Origin: Isoetes taiwanensis
Lineage: Eukaryota > Streptophyta > Lycopodiopsida > Isoetales > Isoetaceae
Length of the DNA: 64,000 nt
Assembly: GCA_021234155.1 (NCBI GenBank)
Contig: JAJEKV010000017.1
Coordinates: forward strand, 5,261,388 to 5,325,387
Direction: 5' to 3'
In this document: positions 34,931 to 46,757 of the stretch, piece by piece
Numbering within the stretch: position 1 is the first letter of the stretch
Layout of the letters: each line of letters opens with the position of its first letter
The notes under the pieces: generated by a model
Seen by the model: only the letters and a program-made list of their open reading frames with translations
The model's database searches: none
Told to the model about the DNA's origin: nothing
Made by a program: the position numbers and the translations under genes

Positions 34931-36771
34931 CTAGTAATGGTGCCCAGCGTTCTTTGCTTCAAATGGGAATATTTGTGGATGGAAACCTATTTTTTCAGAC
35001 TCATTAATATTCAAGTCCATCATATCTAGGCTATAAGAGGGTTTTTGTGCATTTGATAACCTTCCCTTTGCTCCTTCATATCCTTTTTTTCTCATTTTCT
35101 TACGCACTTTCTTTTTTTTCCCTTTTCTTATTTTCCATATGCACATTTACTTTTCTCCTTCTCTCTTTTTTTTTTTCTTTTCTTTTTTTTACCCTCTTCT
35201 CCCTCCTCTTTTCTTTTTCCTTTTCTCCTTCTCATTTTCCCTTTCCCTTTCCCTTTTTTGTGCTTTTTTCCTTCCCTTTTCACCTTTTCTCCACCTTCCC
35301 ATTTTTCTCATGCTCTTTTTCCCTTTCCTTTTCCATTCCTTTTTGCTTTTCTCTTTTCCTTCCCTTTTCTCATGCCCTTTTTGCATTCCTTTTCCCCTTT
35401 TTTTTTTTTTATGTTTTTCTTCCTCCTCCTCACCCTCTTCTTCTTTATCTCATGTCTCTTTTTTCCATTTCTTCTTCCTCTTTTTGCCTCCCTTTTTCTT
35501 TTTCCCTTTCCTTCTTTTTTCATCTTTTTCCCCACCCTTTTCCCTTTTTCTGTGCCCTTTTCCTCTTTCCTTCCCCCCCCTTCCTTTTCTCTTTTCTCTT
35601 TCCCTTTCCCTTTCCCTTTTCCTTTTCCTTTTCCCTTTTCCCATGTATTTTCCATTCCTTTTTTCCACTTTTTTTTTTTACTTGCCTTTTCTTAGCCTTT
35701 TCCCTACCCTCTTCCCCTCTTCCCCGTCCCTATTCCCTTTTTTCGTTTTTTCTTTCCCTTTCCCATGCTCTTTTTCCCTTTATTTTTACCCTTTCCTCAC
35801 CCTTTCCCTCTTCGGTTTTTAGTGCCCTTTTCCCTTCTTCTTTTCCATTTTCCCTCCTTATTCCTCGTGTTCTTTTTTCTTTCCCCCTTTCCCTTTTAGC
35901 CTCCATTTCCTTTTTCCTTTTCCTTCTTTTTTTTCATCTTTTCTCTTTTTCCATGCACTTTTCCTCTTTCCTTTCCCTCTTTTTTTTTCCTTCTCTCTTT
36001 TCCTTTCCATTTCCCACCCTTTTTCCATTCCATTTTTTTCCCCTTTTTCACATGCCCTTTTCCTCCTTTTCCCACCCTCTTCCCCTTTTCCTTTTCCTCT
36101 TTTCCTATTCCATGTTTTTTGTTCTCTTTTTTGCTTTTTCGCTTTTCCCTTTTCCCTTTTTCCATCTCTTTTTCCCTTTCTTTTTTTTCCTTTCCTCACC
36201 CTTTTCCTCTTCTCGTGCCACTTTCTTCATCCTCTCTCATTTCCCTCTCCCTTTTCCTCATGCCATTTTTCCTTTTTAGCCTCCTTTTTTTTTTTTTCCT
36301 TCCCTTTCTATTTTTTCCATGCCCTTTTTCCTTCTCTCCATCATTCTTATCTTCCCCTTTTTCCTTAAGTCACCTTTTAGTCTTCACTTTTTTCCCGTTG
36401 CCCCTATTTTTCTTCCTTTTCCTCCCTTCCCCTTTTCTTTTCCCTTATTATGTCCTCACCCTTTCCCCCTTCTCCTTTTCATAGTGTCCTTTTTTCCTTC
36501 CTTTTTCTCCCTTTCTTTTTCTTTCCCTTTTTCGTGCTCTTTTCCCTTTCCTTTTCCCTTCTCCGTCTTTCCCTTTTACCCGTGCCTTTTTGCCTCTCAC
36601 TTTGCCCTTTTCTCTGTCATTTTCCCTTTCCTCTTAAGAGATCAGAGCATGGCCAATCACGGTGGTGGGAAGTTGTGCGATAAATCTCGGCCTTTGAATG
36701 CAATCAGACAATCTCAACTATCTAAATTAGGGTTTGATGCAAGACATACGCTAAAACTTTATAATATAAGA
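34931..36771 (-). mobile_element. Helitron H8, polypurine (sense minus), type II tail
   Basis: It lies just inside the left inverted end of the larger element. Plus-strand CTAGTAATGGTGCCCAGCG at 34931 is the 3' end, with the second hairpin arm eroded. The type II tail follows (GGAATATTTGTGGATGG, ATTTGATAACCTTCCC). The pyrimidine tract runs about 35095-36630, and the common head follows (AGAGCATGGCCAATCACGG, TAAATTAGGGTTTGATGC). TTATAATATAAGA ends at 36771. Flanks CATTAAATA and TGGAC are consistent with A^T insertion. Long plus frames (227-410 codons) are compositional. Confidence 0.85.
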
Positions 36772-39089
36772 TGGACTTTTCACAAGTCCATAAATATCTC
36801 AAATGGTAGCTACTGTTAAGGATACAGGGTTCTTATGGCGAAAACGATGGAATATGCTCACATGATTCTGTCAGGAGGCGACAAAAGTAGTCAAAATTGA
36901 TGATGAAGAAATGGGAAAGGTATCTTACCTTAGGCTTCGCACAAGACAATATAGATCCGAAATAACCATCACATTAAGAAAATATAGCGTATTATGCACA
37001 ATAAGATAAGTACGTCAACTTTAAGACACTAAAATTTACATAAATTTCATTAAGACATCATAGAATTCTCAAAGTTCTCAAATAACAAATGAAGGAAAGC
37101 TTTTGACAATTTTAAAGTTTCAAATATCTGGAACACTCTTTTGGGCTTTTAGCGGATCCTTATTTACGGGATTAATGATATTTTCCTGCAAATATTCAAG
37201 TAAATGTTAGTATAATAGGTTATCATTAGATTCAGGGATTACTACATGCAATTTTTAAATTGGGCAACCACCCTATTTAATGACTAGCTTCATATCTAAT
37301 GGCATTCAATGGTGTGCGATTTACTCTCTTGAAGTGGGATCTTTATCTTTATGGGGCAATATGCATATATGCAAAACAATTCATTTAGCTAAGATAAGGG
37401 TTATTGCATAACTAGCGGTCAAGATTGAGTGTAAAACATCCAATGGTTTAAATTATAAAACCCTAAAAAAAAAATAGCTTCGACTTCATTTTGTCGGTAG
37501 AAGCTATGGCGGTCATGCTCAACGTCTTACAACTTCAAAGAGCATAAGCGCTAATTATAAGCGAGAGACTATTCTATGGCGGGGGGATGCTTGTAGGCAA
37601 TTTCGTGGCGGCTATGGTAGGGGATGCTTGCAGGAGACGAGCTATGGCAGGATGCTTACTTGAGGCATTTCGAACAACGAGCTATGGCGGGGAATGCTTG
37701 CGGGGAGAAAAAAAGCGGGAAAAGTTAAGTGATTTTCGATAGAGCGAGGGGATGGATGTGCGGGAGGTCCGGATTGGCCAGGCGAGCCTTCTTGTCAGGG
37801 TTTCTGGCTGGAACGATTCTTGCTGCATTTGCATCCCCTGCTTCATCGAAGTTTGCCACATTTCTTTGGAGCGATTCTTGTTGCATTTGCATCCCCGCAT
37901 TTGCTAGAGCGATTCTTCTTTGCATTTGCATCCCACTTCATCGAAGTTTTGCTTTCGAAGTTTTTCTTTGCTTTTGCTTAAAAAATATCAGTGCGGCAAT
38001 CTTTGGCCCATGAAGACTAATCCCCTTCCATGGCGGTTCAAAGGAAATATTGCCCATATAAAAGGCTGTTTTTGTTATTCACCCTGTTTCTAAAGTTCTA
38101 TCAATCGAGGCATTAGAAAGGGTTTTTAGGTTAATGTAAATGGGAACTCTGCTGCAAATATGCATTGGCTTTGCAATCTTTGCGAATAAAAAATGTGCAA
38201 GGCTATGGCAATGGAGGATGGGGGCTAGCTCATGGAACTTACTACGGGCGGGGCGAGATGCCCTTTGCAACTAATAGTAGATATCTTGAAGCCCTAAAAC
38301 CTCTGTTTTGGTTGAGTAGAAGACAATGCATGGATTTTAACCTAAAAAATCCCACGATTTTTTTCTGAACGGATGGAGTGTGCGGCTATGGCAACCGGTG
38401 AGCAGGATATGGAACTAGTACAAGCTGCATTGAGCACTCCTCTGTTTAGAAGTGGAGCGATTTGTGGCGCTTGCTTTAAGGTCGAGGATCTTTGGAATGA
38501 TCACGCACGCTGCTTAGGGCAGCCCCTCCATCGTTATAAGCGCCACAAATCTATGCCCTCACTGGAAGCCTTGGAGGCTGGTGTGATCTTCCCTCGGCTC
38601 CATTTTGACTTGTCTCGGCATTTTGCCTTCTCAAGAATCGCTCATGTTATTCTTTGGCCATTTTGTGCTCCAATCTGATTCAAATGGTGATCCGCGGATT
38701 TGGATTACAAAGAAGACAAAAGGCCCAAAAATTAAGGATTAGTTGTTAAGGGCTTCAAATCGGTGATCGCCAGATTTTAGATAGGACAAAGCGATTTCAG
38801 ATAGGACAAGATTCGGATAGGAGATGATGATGTTATCGGCTTATATGCATAAGTGAAGGTTCAAAAAGTTTGTATTTTTTGAGCACATTCCAATCATTTT
38901 ATTTATTTATTTATTGCTTCTTTCATGTTAATTTTTGCTTCAATCACTTTTCTTTTAGTTTATTTATTATCATTCCCATGTATCAAATCTTCTACCTAAT
39001 ATGGTATCCTCCTCTCACTTTTAATCACTTTTAATTTTTAACATGCAACCATCCTTTTAATGTTCAATAGAAGGGTCATGGAGGCGTAT
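36772..39089. other. Interior of inverted-end element, unique with short tandem repeats
   Basis: AT-rich unique DNA to about 37480. Then a short tandem array at 37563-37700 (GCTATGGCGGGGAATGCTTG-like, spaced about 55-60 bp). A second array at 37815-37935 repeats GAGCGATTCTT with TTGCATTTGCATCCC. From 38000 to 39050 nothing is recognised. Small frames here (up to 101 codons at 38373-38678 plus) show no motif I can name. Confidence 0.5.
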
Positions 39090-39560
39090 GCATGCCCGTG
39101 GGGTGCCAAATTGAAGCCCGCCCAATTGCACCCCAGGTGATATCTGGGCGGGCGTATATCGAGCAAGGTGGGGTGCCAAATAGCAGCCAATTTGCACCCT
39201 AGGTGATGTCACAGGGAAGGCGGTATGCGGGCAAGATGGGGTGCCAAATTGAAAAATAATTTGCACCCGGTGATGGGTGAGGCGGTATCCAATTCAAAGG
39301 TGGGGTGCAAAATTAATGAGAATTTGCACCCTAGGTGATATTTTGGGCGAGGCGTTATCTTGAGCAAGGTGGGGTGCCAAATTGAATGGTTTGGAGTGTA
39401 TGTCTAGGTGATGGGTGGGCATTATGCATGCCGGTGGAGTGCCAAATAATCTAGTGATTTTTGTAGGTGATGTCTAGGCAAGCCCATGTCTCCCAGGCAA
39501 GGTGGGGTGCCAAACAAACTACCGCCCATTTTGCACCTCGGGTGATGTCAAGGCGGGGCT
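39090..39560. repeat. Minisatellite, about 66-bp unit, seven copies
   Basis: The word GGTGGGGTGCCAAAT recurs at about 39093, 39172, 39239, 39302, 39371, 39437 and 39504 with variants, each followed by TTTGCACCCTAGGTGATG-like and GGGCGGGCGTAT-like words. Copies diverge by substitution and small indels. Confidence 0.75.
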
Positions 39561-41759
39561 TTACGGCATGTAAGGAGAGGGGTAGGATATCGACATGCAA
39601 AGGACCTTGTGGGAGAGCAATGAAGAGATATAAAGAAAGAAGAGCGGTGAAAGAAAAGAAAAAGCGGCTGAAGCTTCTAGCCTACATGCAAAGCTTGCAT
39701 CTAAGAAAAGATAGCGTTCTAAGAAAGCGAGAAAATAATATAAAGGTAAACAAAACAACAAATTAATCGGAGGCCTACCTTTTCCTCCTTTTGAGGGCGA
39801 TTTTCCATAAAAATAGGTATTTGGGATCCCGAGAGATGGCGCCTTGACTTACATGCAAGATCTTTGCGGTCGATCGAAGAATCGGCTTGATCTTGATCTT
39901 GAGCAGAGACAAGAACACGGACAAATGACCTTTTAAAAGGGCATGCCATGAGGATACAGGTGAATGTCAAGTGGCATGCTCATAATGAAAAGGTCGAGGC
40001 GTATATGGTGGGCCCATAATGCGTCACAATATAAACCCCCTTTTCATGACCATTTCAAATTCAAAATAAAGTCCGTGGACCATTCCGTGAACACTTGAAA
40101 TTCAAAATTCAAATTTGAATTTCCCCCTCAACTCAATATTCCCAAAAGCTCTTCCTATTTGAAATTCAAAATTCAAATTTGAATTTCCCCCCTCAACTCA
40201 ATATTCCCAAAAGTTGTTCCTATCCATATTCCAAGCGTCTTACCATCCACCCTTTCGGCTCTCGACCCGGTGGCTTTTGGGAAGGTAAGTTTTGACTTTA
40301 TATTAGCATATATGATGCACTAAGCGTAATGTCTTTGCTATTTTTGTTGTTTGTATTTCAAGGTTGTAGTTCTATTTCAAGGTTGTAGCTTTTATTGTTG
40401 AAATCATAAACCTAGTTGTGGTAGGGTTTGAGTATTGCAGCATGCATTGCCATACTGATGATAAGGAGATGGGACACACCCTTAGGCTTCAAGACGAGGT
40501 ATGATATTTTGTTGTTAAAATCACATAGTTAGTTCTAGTGCTTGTATTGAGTATTGCAACATGCATTGCCATCTTGATGATAAGGAGATGGGACACACCT
40601 TTAGGCTTCAAGATGAGGTATGATCTTTTGTTGTTAAAATCACATAGTTAGTTTTGGTGCTTGTCAAATGGGTAGGTCGAGTTAAGCATGTTGTATGAGA
40701 AGTCCTAGTTTTCTTGTATAATGTGCGGGGGCCCAATCAGTGTGCTCAAATAGAGGCGGGCACTAAGTTTGGAGCAATTGAATAGAGGTGATAAGCCCTA
40801 TTTAGGCTCTCAAATTGGGCACCGCCATGCATGAGGAGGGAAAAAAAAAAAAATATCCTCAAATTGGCGGGGCGCCATTTTGTGAGCTTCAAGCAGGGGT
40901 GGGCGCCTGTTTGAGCTCTCTAAAATTGGGTGGCGCCCAATTTCGAGACTTTTTTTTTTTTGCCCTCGAATTGGTCAAATTGGGCGGGTGCCCAAATAGG
41001 GTATGCGCCCAATCTGCGGGCACCCTATTTACGCCCGCCCAATTTGCGGGCCCAAAAAATGATACATTTTTCAATGTTTTGCAGATGGTGTTTTGCAGTC
41101 TAGGAGAGGCTAATGGCTGCAATGACATGAATGATACAAAAGATGAACCGGCACCTCGAACCCGACCAAAGGTGGGTAGAAGATAATGTGGGGTCAACAC
41201 CATTAACCCGGTACTTTAATTCATGTTCCTAGGATTGAAGACCCTTCCTTTGAAGGGTTCTGCCTATTCATTATATGGGACTACTATAATGCCAAAGCCA
41301 TATGTGTCATCTTTGGCTCTTGCACTTAGCGACATGAGGGCACTTTCATCGAGTTTGGCGCTATCTATTCTCGAGGTTCTTTGGCGGACCGTGGTAAGAC
41401 CTTCATGGATGAGTAACGCATATGATGTGTTTCTTCCATATCTTTCATATCTTCAATAAACATGTTTCTTATGTCATTGTTAAGGTTCTAGATGGAAGTG
41501 ATTCATAGAGGGATACATCTGTGATGGTGATGATGGTTATGTCAATTGTTGGACGAAGACCGCTCTTGAGATAGACACTATCGATTACACTTGGACTCCT
41601 TCCAATAAGAAGAAGCCACCCAACATTGTCAAACTCAAGATTCATGTGCTTGTTGCCGAAGCATATGCAACACTTGCTGGGGATGTATGTTCGGTCGAGA
41701 AAATAGTCATTGAGGCAAGTCATTGATGAAAAGTCCACGAATTCAAGTTTTGTCCAAAA
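39561..41759. other. Rest of inverted-end element interior
   Basis: It contains a direct duplication at 40085-40215 (AAATTCAAAATTCAAATTTG, CCCTCAACTCAATATTCCC twice). A roughly 117-bp tandem duplication covers about 40436-40668 (CATGCATTGCCAT, GATAAGGAGATGGGACACAC twice). A GC-rich stretch at 40730-41060 has repeated GCCCAATTTGCGGGC-type words that could form stems. The frame at 41223-41459 (78 codons, plus) has balanced composition but no recognisable domain. No gene is asserted. Confidence 0.45.
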
Positions 41760-41902
41760 TTAATGAAATTGTGCTTTATAGAGTTTTAGATATATTCGTG
41801 TTCATAGATGTCATAGAGTGCCAATTTTGAATGGTTTAGTGTAAAGACAGGTGGGCATTAGCCATTGAATTGGCTTGTAAGAATAATCTATAGTGATTTT
41901 TT

Positions 41903-41973
41903 GTGGTTGCTGGGAGTCAAGCCCATGTCTCCCGCGCCCTAGCGTGGAATTCTAACCACTAAACTACAACCAC
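41903..41973 (-). pseudogene. tRNA-His-like, degenerate
   Basis: Acceptor and D-arm are conserved, but the anticodon stem-loop is altered (CCTAGCGTGG on plus, with CCCGC for the other stem arm). The stem no longer pairs and the GTG anticodon is lost. Confidence 0.7.
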
Positions 41974-42520
41974 AACCACATCCACATCAATATAACTTCA
42001 ATATATTTACCATCGTGTGAAAAAAGGGATCTTATGATAATTTTGTCACCGAAGAAAACACATAGTCTCTCGATTCCTGTAAACTACAATCCTTCAATCG
42101 AAAACAAAGCTTCTACCTACTACAAACATACTGCCAAGGGATGTCGCGGATTTTTATCAACGTGTAAATGAGCAGAAGTAATGGAGTGAATAAATAGTTG
42201 TAAATGTCATCGTGTCCATAGACGAAATAGAGTAACAACTGCGAATTATTTAGGGTTCCTGGAGTTTAGCATTAGCCATGGAATAGAATGGATAGAGGAT
42301 GGAGTGCATAGATGGTATGGATTCCCTTGTCGTGGGACTTCTTAATTAGGATTCTACTTTTCAAAATAAGCATGCCTTCTGACGGTTTACATTTGTTGGA
42401 TCCCATGTTATGGACAATGTCTAGTAGAATCTCCACAAGAAAATGCTCAACGAGTAAGGTTGAACGATGCCTTTGAGATGAATTGCAGAAACCTCATAAT
42501 ACAAAGAATATAAATACAAT

Positions 42521-42594
42521 GTGGTTCTTTGGGGGAATTAGAGCCCGGGTCTCCCGACCACAACGTGGAATTCTAACCACTAAACTACAACCAC
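42521..42594 (-). pseudogene. tRNA-His-like, T-arm destroyed
   Basis: The anticodon loop TTGTGG and D-arm are intact. The T-arm is replaced by a longer, unpaired stretch (TTTGGGGGAATTAGAGCC on plus), and the acceptor no longer closes cleanly. Box B is lost. Confidence 0.7.
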
Positions 42595-42914
42595 AACAAC
42601 ATAAGGAAACAACTTTAGTAAAACATACGTATTCTAATTTTCTAATTGAAGTAAACACAAAGTTTTTGGATTTCTACAAAATATAATCTTTCAATCAGGA
42701 GCAAAAACAATATCTACTAGAAACTTATATGCACGACAATGATGGGCATTTTTATCACATGTAAAATGAGTGGATGTCATGCATTGAATATAGAGTTTTA
42801 GATATATTCGTGTTCATAGATGTCATAGAGTGCCAATTGTGAATGGTTTAGTGTAAAGACAGGTGGGCATTAGCCATTGAATTGGCTTGTAAGAATAATC
42901 TATAGTGATTTTTT

Positions 42915-42985
42915 GTGGTTGCTGGGAGTCGAGCCCAGGTCTCCACGGCCACAACATGGAATTCTAACCACTAAACTACAACCAC
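42915..42985 (-). tRNA. tRNA-His(GTG)-like, near-intact
   Basis: Identical to the intact form except for one base in the anticodon stem (CCATG/CGTGG), which still pairs through T-G. Anticodon GTG, T-arm and acceptor are complete. No nearby TTTT follows on the minus strand (CAACCACAAAAAATCAC). Confidence 0.4.
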
Positions 42986-43925
42986 AACCACATCCACATC
43001 AATATAACTTCAATACATTTACCATCGTGTGAAAAAAGGGATCTTATGATAATTTTGTCACCGAAGAAAACACATAGTCTCTCGATTCCTGTAAACTACA
43101 ATCCTTCAATCGGAAACAAAGCTTCTACCTACTACAAACATACTGCCGAGGGATGTCGCGGATCTTTATCAACGTGTAAATGAGCAGAAGTAATGGAGTG
43201 AATAAATAGTTGTAGATGTCATCGTGTCCATAGACGAAATAGAGTATCAACTGCGAATTACTTAGGGTTCCTGGAGTTTAGCATTAGCCATGGAATAGAA
43301 TGGATAGAGGATGGAGTGCAGAGATGGTATGGATTCCCTTGTCGTGGGACTTCTTAATTAGGATTCTACTTTTCAAAATAAGCATGCCTTCTGACGGTTT
43401 ACATTTTTTGGATCCACATTCTTCATGTCTGGACACATGTTATGGACAACGTCTAGTAGAATCTCCACAAGGAAATGCTCAAACAAAGCTTCTACCTACT
43501 ACAAACATACTGCCCAGGGATGTCGCGGATTTTTATCAACGTGTAAATGAGCAGAAGTAATGGAGTGAATAAATAGTTGTAGATGTCATCGTCTCCATAG
43601 ACGAAATAGAGTATCAACTGCGAATTATTTAGGGTTCCTGGAGTTTAGCATTAGCCATGGAATAGAATGGATAGAGGATGGAGTGCATAGATGGTATGGA
43701 TTCCCTTGTCGTGGGACTTCTTAATTAGGATTCTACTTTTCAAAATAAGCATGCCTTCTGACGGTTTACATTTTTTGGATCCACATTCTTCATGTCTGGA
43801 CACATGTTATGGACAACGTCTAGTAGAATCTCCACAAGGAAATGCTCAACGAGTAAGGTTGAACGATGCCTTTGAGATGAATTGCAGAAGCCTCATATTA
43901 CAAAGAATATAAATACAAGATATTT

Positions 43926-43996
43926 GTGGTTGATGGGAGTCAAGCCCAAGTCTCCACGGCCACAACGTGGAATTCTAACCACTAAACTACAACCAC
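43926..43996 (-). tRNA. tRNA-His(GTG)-like, T-stem variant
   Basis: Anticodon arm, D-arm and acceptor are intact. The T-stem is TTGGG/CCCAT with a mismatch at its base, and the T-loop is CTTGACT. The same variant recurs at 47693, supporting duplication of the whole segment. Confidence 0.35.
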
Positions 43997-44027
43997 AACA
44001 ACATAAGGAAACAACTTTAGTAAAATA

Positions 44028-46403
44028 CTAATCCTTGATTGCTTCCCTCGTTCTTTGGGCATAGCTAAAGCTTGTGAATGATATCTTTGGAGCAATTGTT
44101 AAATGGATTCTTGTTTTTAAAATTGGATAATCAAGAGCATTCGACCACATTTCGCACTTCCCCTTATCTTTTCCGTTTTCCTTTTTCATTTTGCCTTTGT
44201 CTACTATTTTTTTTTCCTATTTCCCCCTTGCCCCTTTTCCCTTTTTACATTTTTCAATTTACTTTTTTCTTTTTCCATTACTCCATTTCCTCTTTTTCTC
44301 TTTTTTGTTTCTGCTTCCCCATTTTTTTCCTTTTCTATTTTTCCCTTCCCTTTTCTCCAATTTGTGGTTGCCCTTTTTTTTTCCCTTTCCTTGTGCCCTT
44401 TCCCCGTCTCTTTTCCCATTTCCCTCTTCCCCTTTTCCTCGTGCCCTTCTTTCTAAGTTTTCCTTTACCTTTCCCCTTTCCTTTTCCTTTTTCCCTTTTC
44501 CTTTTTCCTTCTCCCCACCTTTTCTTTTTCCCCTTTTCCCTTCTCTTTTCCTCTTTTGCCCGGCCCTTGGTCTTCCTTTTTTTTCTAGTGCCCTTTTCCT
44601 TCCTTTTCCCCCTCCTTTTTTCTTTTCCCTCTTTTCCTTTCCCTTTTTCCATGTCCATTTTCCTTGGTTTCCCCTTTCCTCACCCTTTCCCTCTTCTCTT
44701 TTTTTGCCATGTCCCTTTTCTCTTCTATTTTTTCATTCTCTTTTTTCGCTCCTCTTTTCCCCTTTCTTCACCTTTTTCCTCCTCCCCTCCTTTTTTCCTT
44801 TTTCCTTCTCTTTTTTCTTTTTCTATTTTGCTCTTCCTTTTTATTCACCTCCCTTTCTATTTTTCCATTTTACCTCCGTTTTTTTCCCTTTTGCCTTTTC
44901 CATTTGCTTCCACTTTTTCCGTTTGCCTTTTCCATTTTCAACCTCCTTGTCTTTTTTCCTTCCCTTTATTTCTCTTCCCCTTTTTACGATTGCCATTTAT
45001 TCCTTCCCTTTGCCCACCCCTTTCCCTCTTCATTTTTTTTAGTAGTCTTTTTCTTTCCCTTTCCTCCCTCATTTGTTCTTTTCTTTTTCCCTTTCCCCTT
45101 TCCTCCCTCCTTTCTCTTCCTTTTTTCCTTCTCTCCTTCGTTTCTCTTCCTCTTTTCCCCATGCCCTTTTTTCCCTTTTGCCCCTCCCTCGCTTTTTTCC
45201 TTTTTTACCCTTTCCATCCCTTCTCTCCTCCCTTTTTCTCTTTCCTTTTTTTTTTTTAGGTGTCCTTTTTTCCTTCCTTTTTTCTCCTTTCCCCACCTTT
45301 TTTCTCTCCTCCTTTACCATCTTGTCCCTTTTCGCTCCCTCCTCCTCTCCCCTTTTTCCCTTTCCATTTTCCTTTTGCTTTTCCCTTTTCCTTTTCCCAT
45401 CCTTCTCTCTACCCTTTTCCTCATCCCTTTTCCCTTCCTTTTACTCCTTCCTCACCCTTTCCCTCTTCTCCTTTTCATAGTGTCATTTTTTCCTTTATTT
45501 TTTTCTCTCTTACTTTTCCTTTCTATTTTTTGTGCTATTTTCTATTTTCTTTTCCCTTTTATCAGGTGTCTTTTTTGCCTTTATCTCCTCCCTTTTCCTC
45601 CTTTCCCCACATTTTTTTTACTCTTCCCCTTTCGATTGTACCTTTTCCTCCCTCCTCCTCCCCCTTTCTTTTTACCTTTTCCTTTCCCTTTTCTTTCCTT
45701 TTCCTTTTCCTTTTCCCTTCCCTTTTCTCTACCCTTTTCCTCATCCCTTTTCAACTTCCTTTTACATTCCTATCCTCATCCTTTCCATCTTGGGTAAAAG
45801 CATGTTAGGGTGTCCTTAAAAGTATTATTTAGTGAAAAAAAAGTACCTAAAAGGTACCGGGAGTCTTGGATTGCCCGTGTAATATCATCAAATAAAGTTA
45901 CATTTTAGAACTTTTATATATATTTTTTCAGTCTCCGGTAGCATTATCTTTATCTTAACTTTGAATATTAATCGTCCTTGACTTTTATTTTGGACCTTTG
46001 TACTAGTTTTAATGAAAATAAAAATGAGAAAGTACTAAATTTAAATACCTAGTGTATGTACTTGGGCAGGTTCAAAAGTGGTACACCCTAACGTACTTTT
46101 CTTCATTGGATAGTGTCCTTTTTTTTTTTTTCTTTATTTTCCTTTCCCTTTTTCGTGCTCTTTTCGCTTTCCTTTTTTCCTTTCTTTCTTTCCCTTTTAC
46201 CCGTGCCTTTTTGCTTTTCACTTTGCCATTTTCTCCTCCCTTTTCATTTTCCCTTTCCTCTTCAGACATTAGAGCATGGCCAATCATGGTGGAGGGAAGT
46301 CGTCGCGATAAATCTCGACCTCCGGAATACAATCGGATCATCTCAACCATCAAATTACAACCGGTCATGACATACTTCAAGGCTATAACATTATAATATA
46401 AGA
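44028..46403 (-). mobile_element. Helitron H9, polypurine (sense minus), with MITE insertion
   Basis: The left edge follows AGTAAAATA. The 3' terminus is worn (CTAATCCTTG, then TTTGGGCATAGC). Type I tail (CAATTGTTAAATGGATTC at 44094), pyrimidine tract 44155-46262, then the common head (CAGACATTAGAGCATGGCC, TAAATCTCGACCTCC) ending AACATTATAATATAAGA at 46403, followed by host TACGTAATC. A foreign block of about 310 bp sits at 45792-46104. Insertion site and flanks match H10, so the two are duplicates rather than separate landings. Frames of 283-393 codons are tract artefacts. Confidence 0.85.
45792..46104. mobile_element. MITE-like insertion inside H9
   Basis: GTTAGGGTGT at 45804-45813 is inverted as ACACCCTAAC at 46083-46092. 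Adding the outer bases gives about 20-bp imperfect inverted ends (17 of 20). The interior is AT-rich and non-coding. The tract of H9 reads CCATCTT before it and CTTCATTGGATAGTG after it, where H10 has the uninterrupted CCATCTTCTCCTTTTCATAG. This allows a CTT target duplication, not certain given local changes. Superfamily not assigned. Confidence 0.65.
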
Positions 46404-46691
46404 TACGTAATCTAATTTTCTAATTGAAGTAAACACAAAGTTTTAGGATTTCTACAAAATATAATCTTTCAATCAGGAGCAAAAACAATATCTACTAGAA
46501 ACTTATATGCACGACAATGATGGGCATTTTTATCACATGTAAAATTAGTGGATGTCATGCATTGGATATAGAGTTTTAGATATATTCGTGTTCATAGATG
46601 TCATAGAGTGCCAATTGTGAATGGTTTAGTGTAGAGACAGATGGGCATTAGCCATTGAATTGGCTTGTAAGAATAATCTATAGTGATTTTT

Positions 46692-46757
46692 GTGGTTCTT
46701 TGAAGTATGGATTCTCCCGACCACAACGTGGAATTCTAACCACTAAACTACAACCAC
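46692..46757 (-). pseudogene. tRNA-His-like, T-arm lost
   Basis: GTG anticodon loop and acceptor/D side are intact. The T-arm region reads CTTTGAAGTATGGATTCTC on plus and cannot form the stem. Confidence 0.7.

Larger units (their letters stand above)
34910..41777. mobile_element. Element with 18-bp inverted ends (6.9 kb with H8)
   Basis: AAAGCACAATTTCATTAA at 34910-34927 is exactly inverted at 41760-41777. The flanking satellite (GCATTGAAT on the left, ATAGAGTTTTAG on the right) rejoins to GCATTGAATATAGAG, leaving only TC unexplained. Without Helitron H8 (34931-36771) the element is about 5.0 kb. Its interior holds several tandem arrays (37563-37935, 39090-39560, 40436-40668) and a GC-rich segment (40730-41060). 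It has no recognisable transposase. It is probably a non-autonomous DNA transposon; the superfamily is unclear because no convincing target duplication is visible. Confidence 0.5.
41778..44027. repeat. tRNA-His satellite block, well preserved
   Basis: About two units plus a shortened unit. At 43480/43481 the word AATGCTC is joined directly to AAACAAAGCTTCTACC, fusing the end of one unit to the middle of the next and skipping both tRNA copies. Minus-strand tRNA-His copies are at 41903, 42521, 42915 and 43926. The block ends AGTAAAATA at Helitron H9. Confidence 0.9.

Noticed and set aside
40815-41186. 123-codon frame as a possible gene
   Set aside because: It overlaps self-complementary GCCCAATTTG repeats, has an equally long antisense frame, and shows no recognisable motif.
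41223-41459. 78-codon frame suggestive of a protein fragment
   Set aside because: Composition is acceptable, but no family is recognised, there are no splice-linked neighbours, and it lies inside the inverted-end element.
43300-43560. Repeated 60-86 codon frames MDRGWSAEMVWIPLS... in many satellite units
   Set aside because: They are the same satellite spacer read in one frame; they end or shift wherever units differ by an indel and show no coding constraint.
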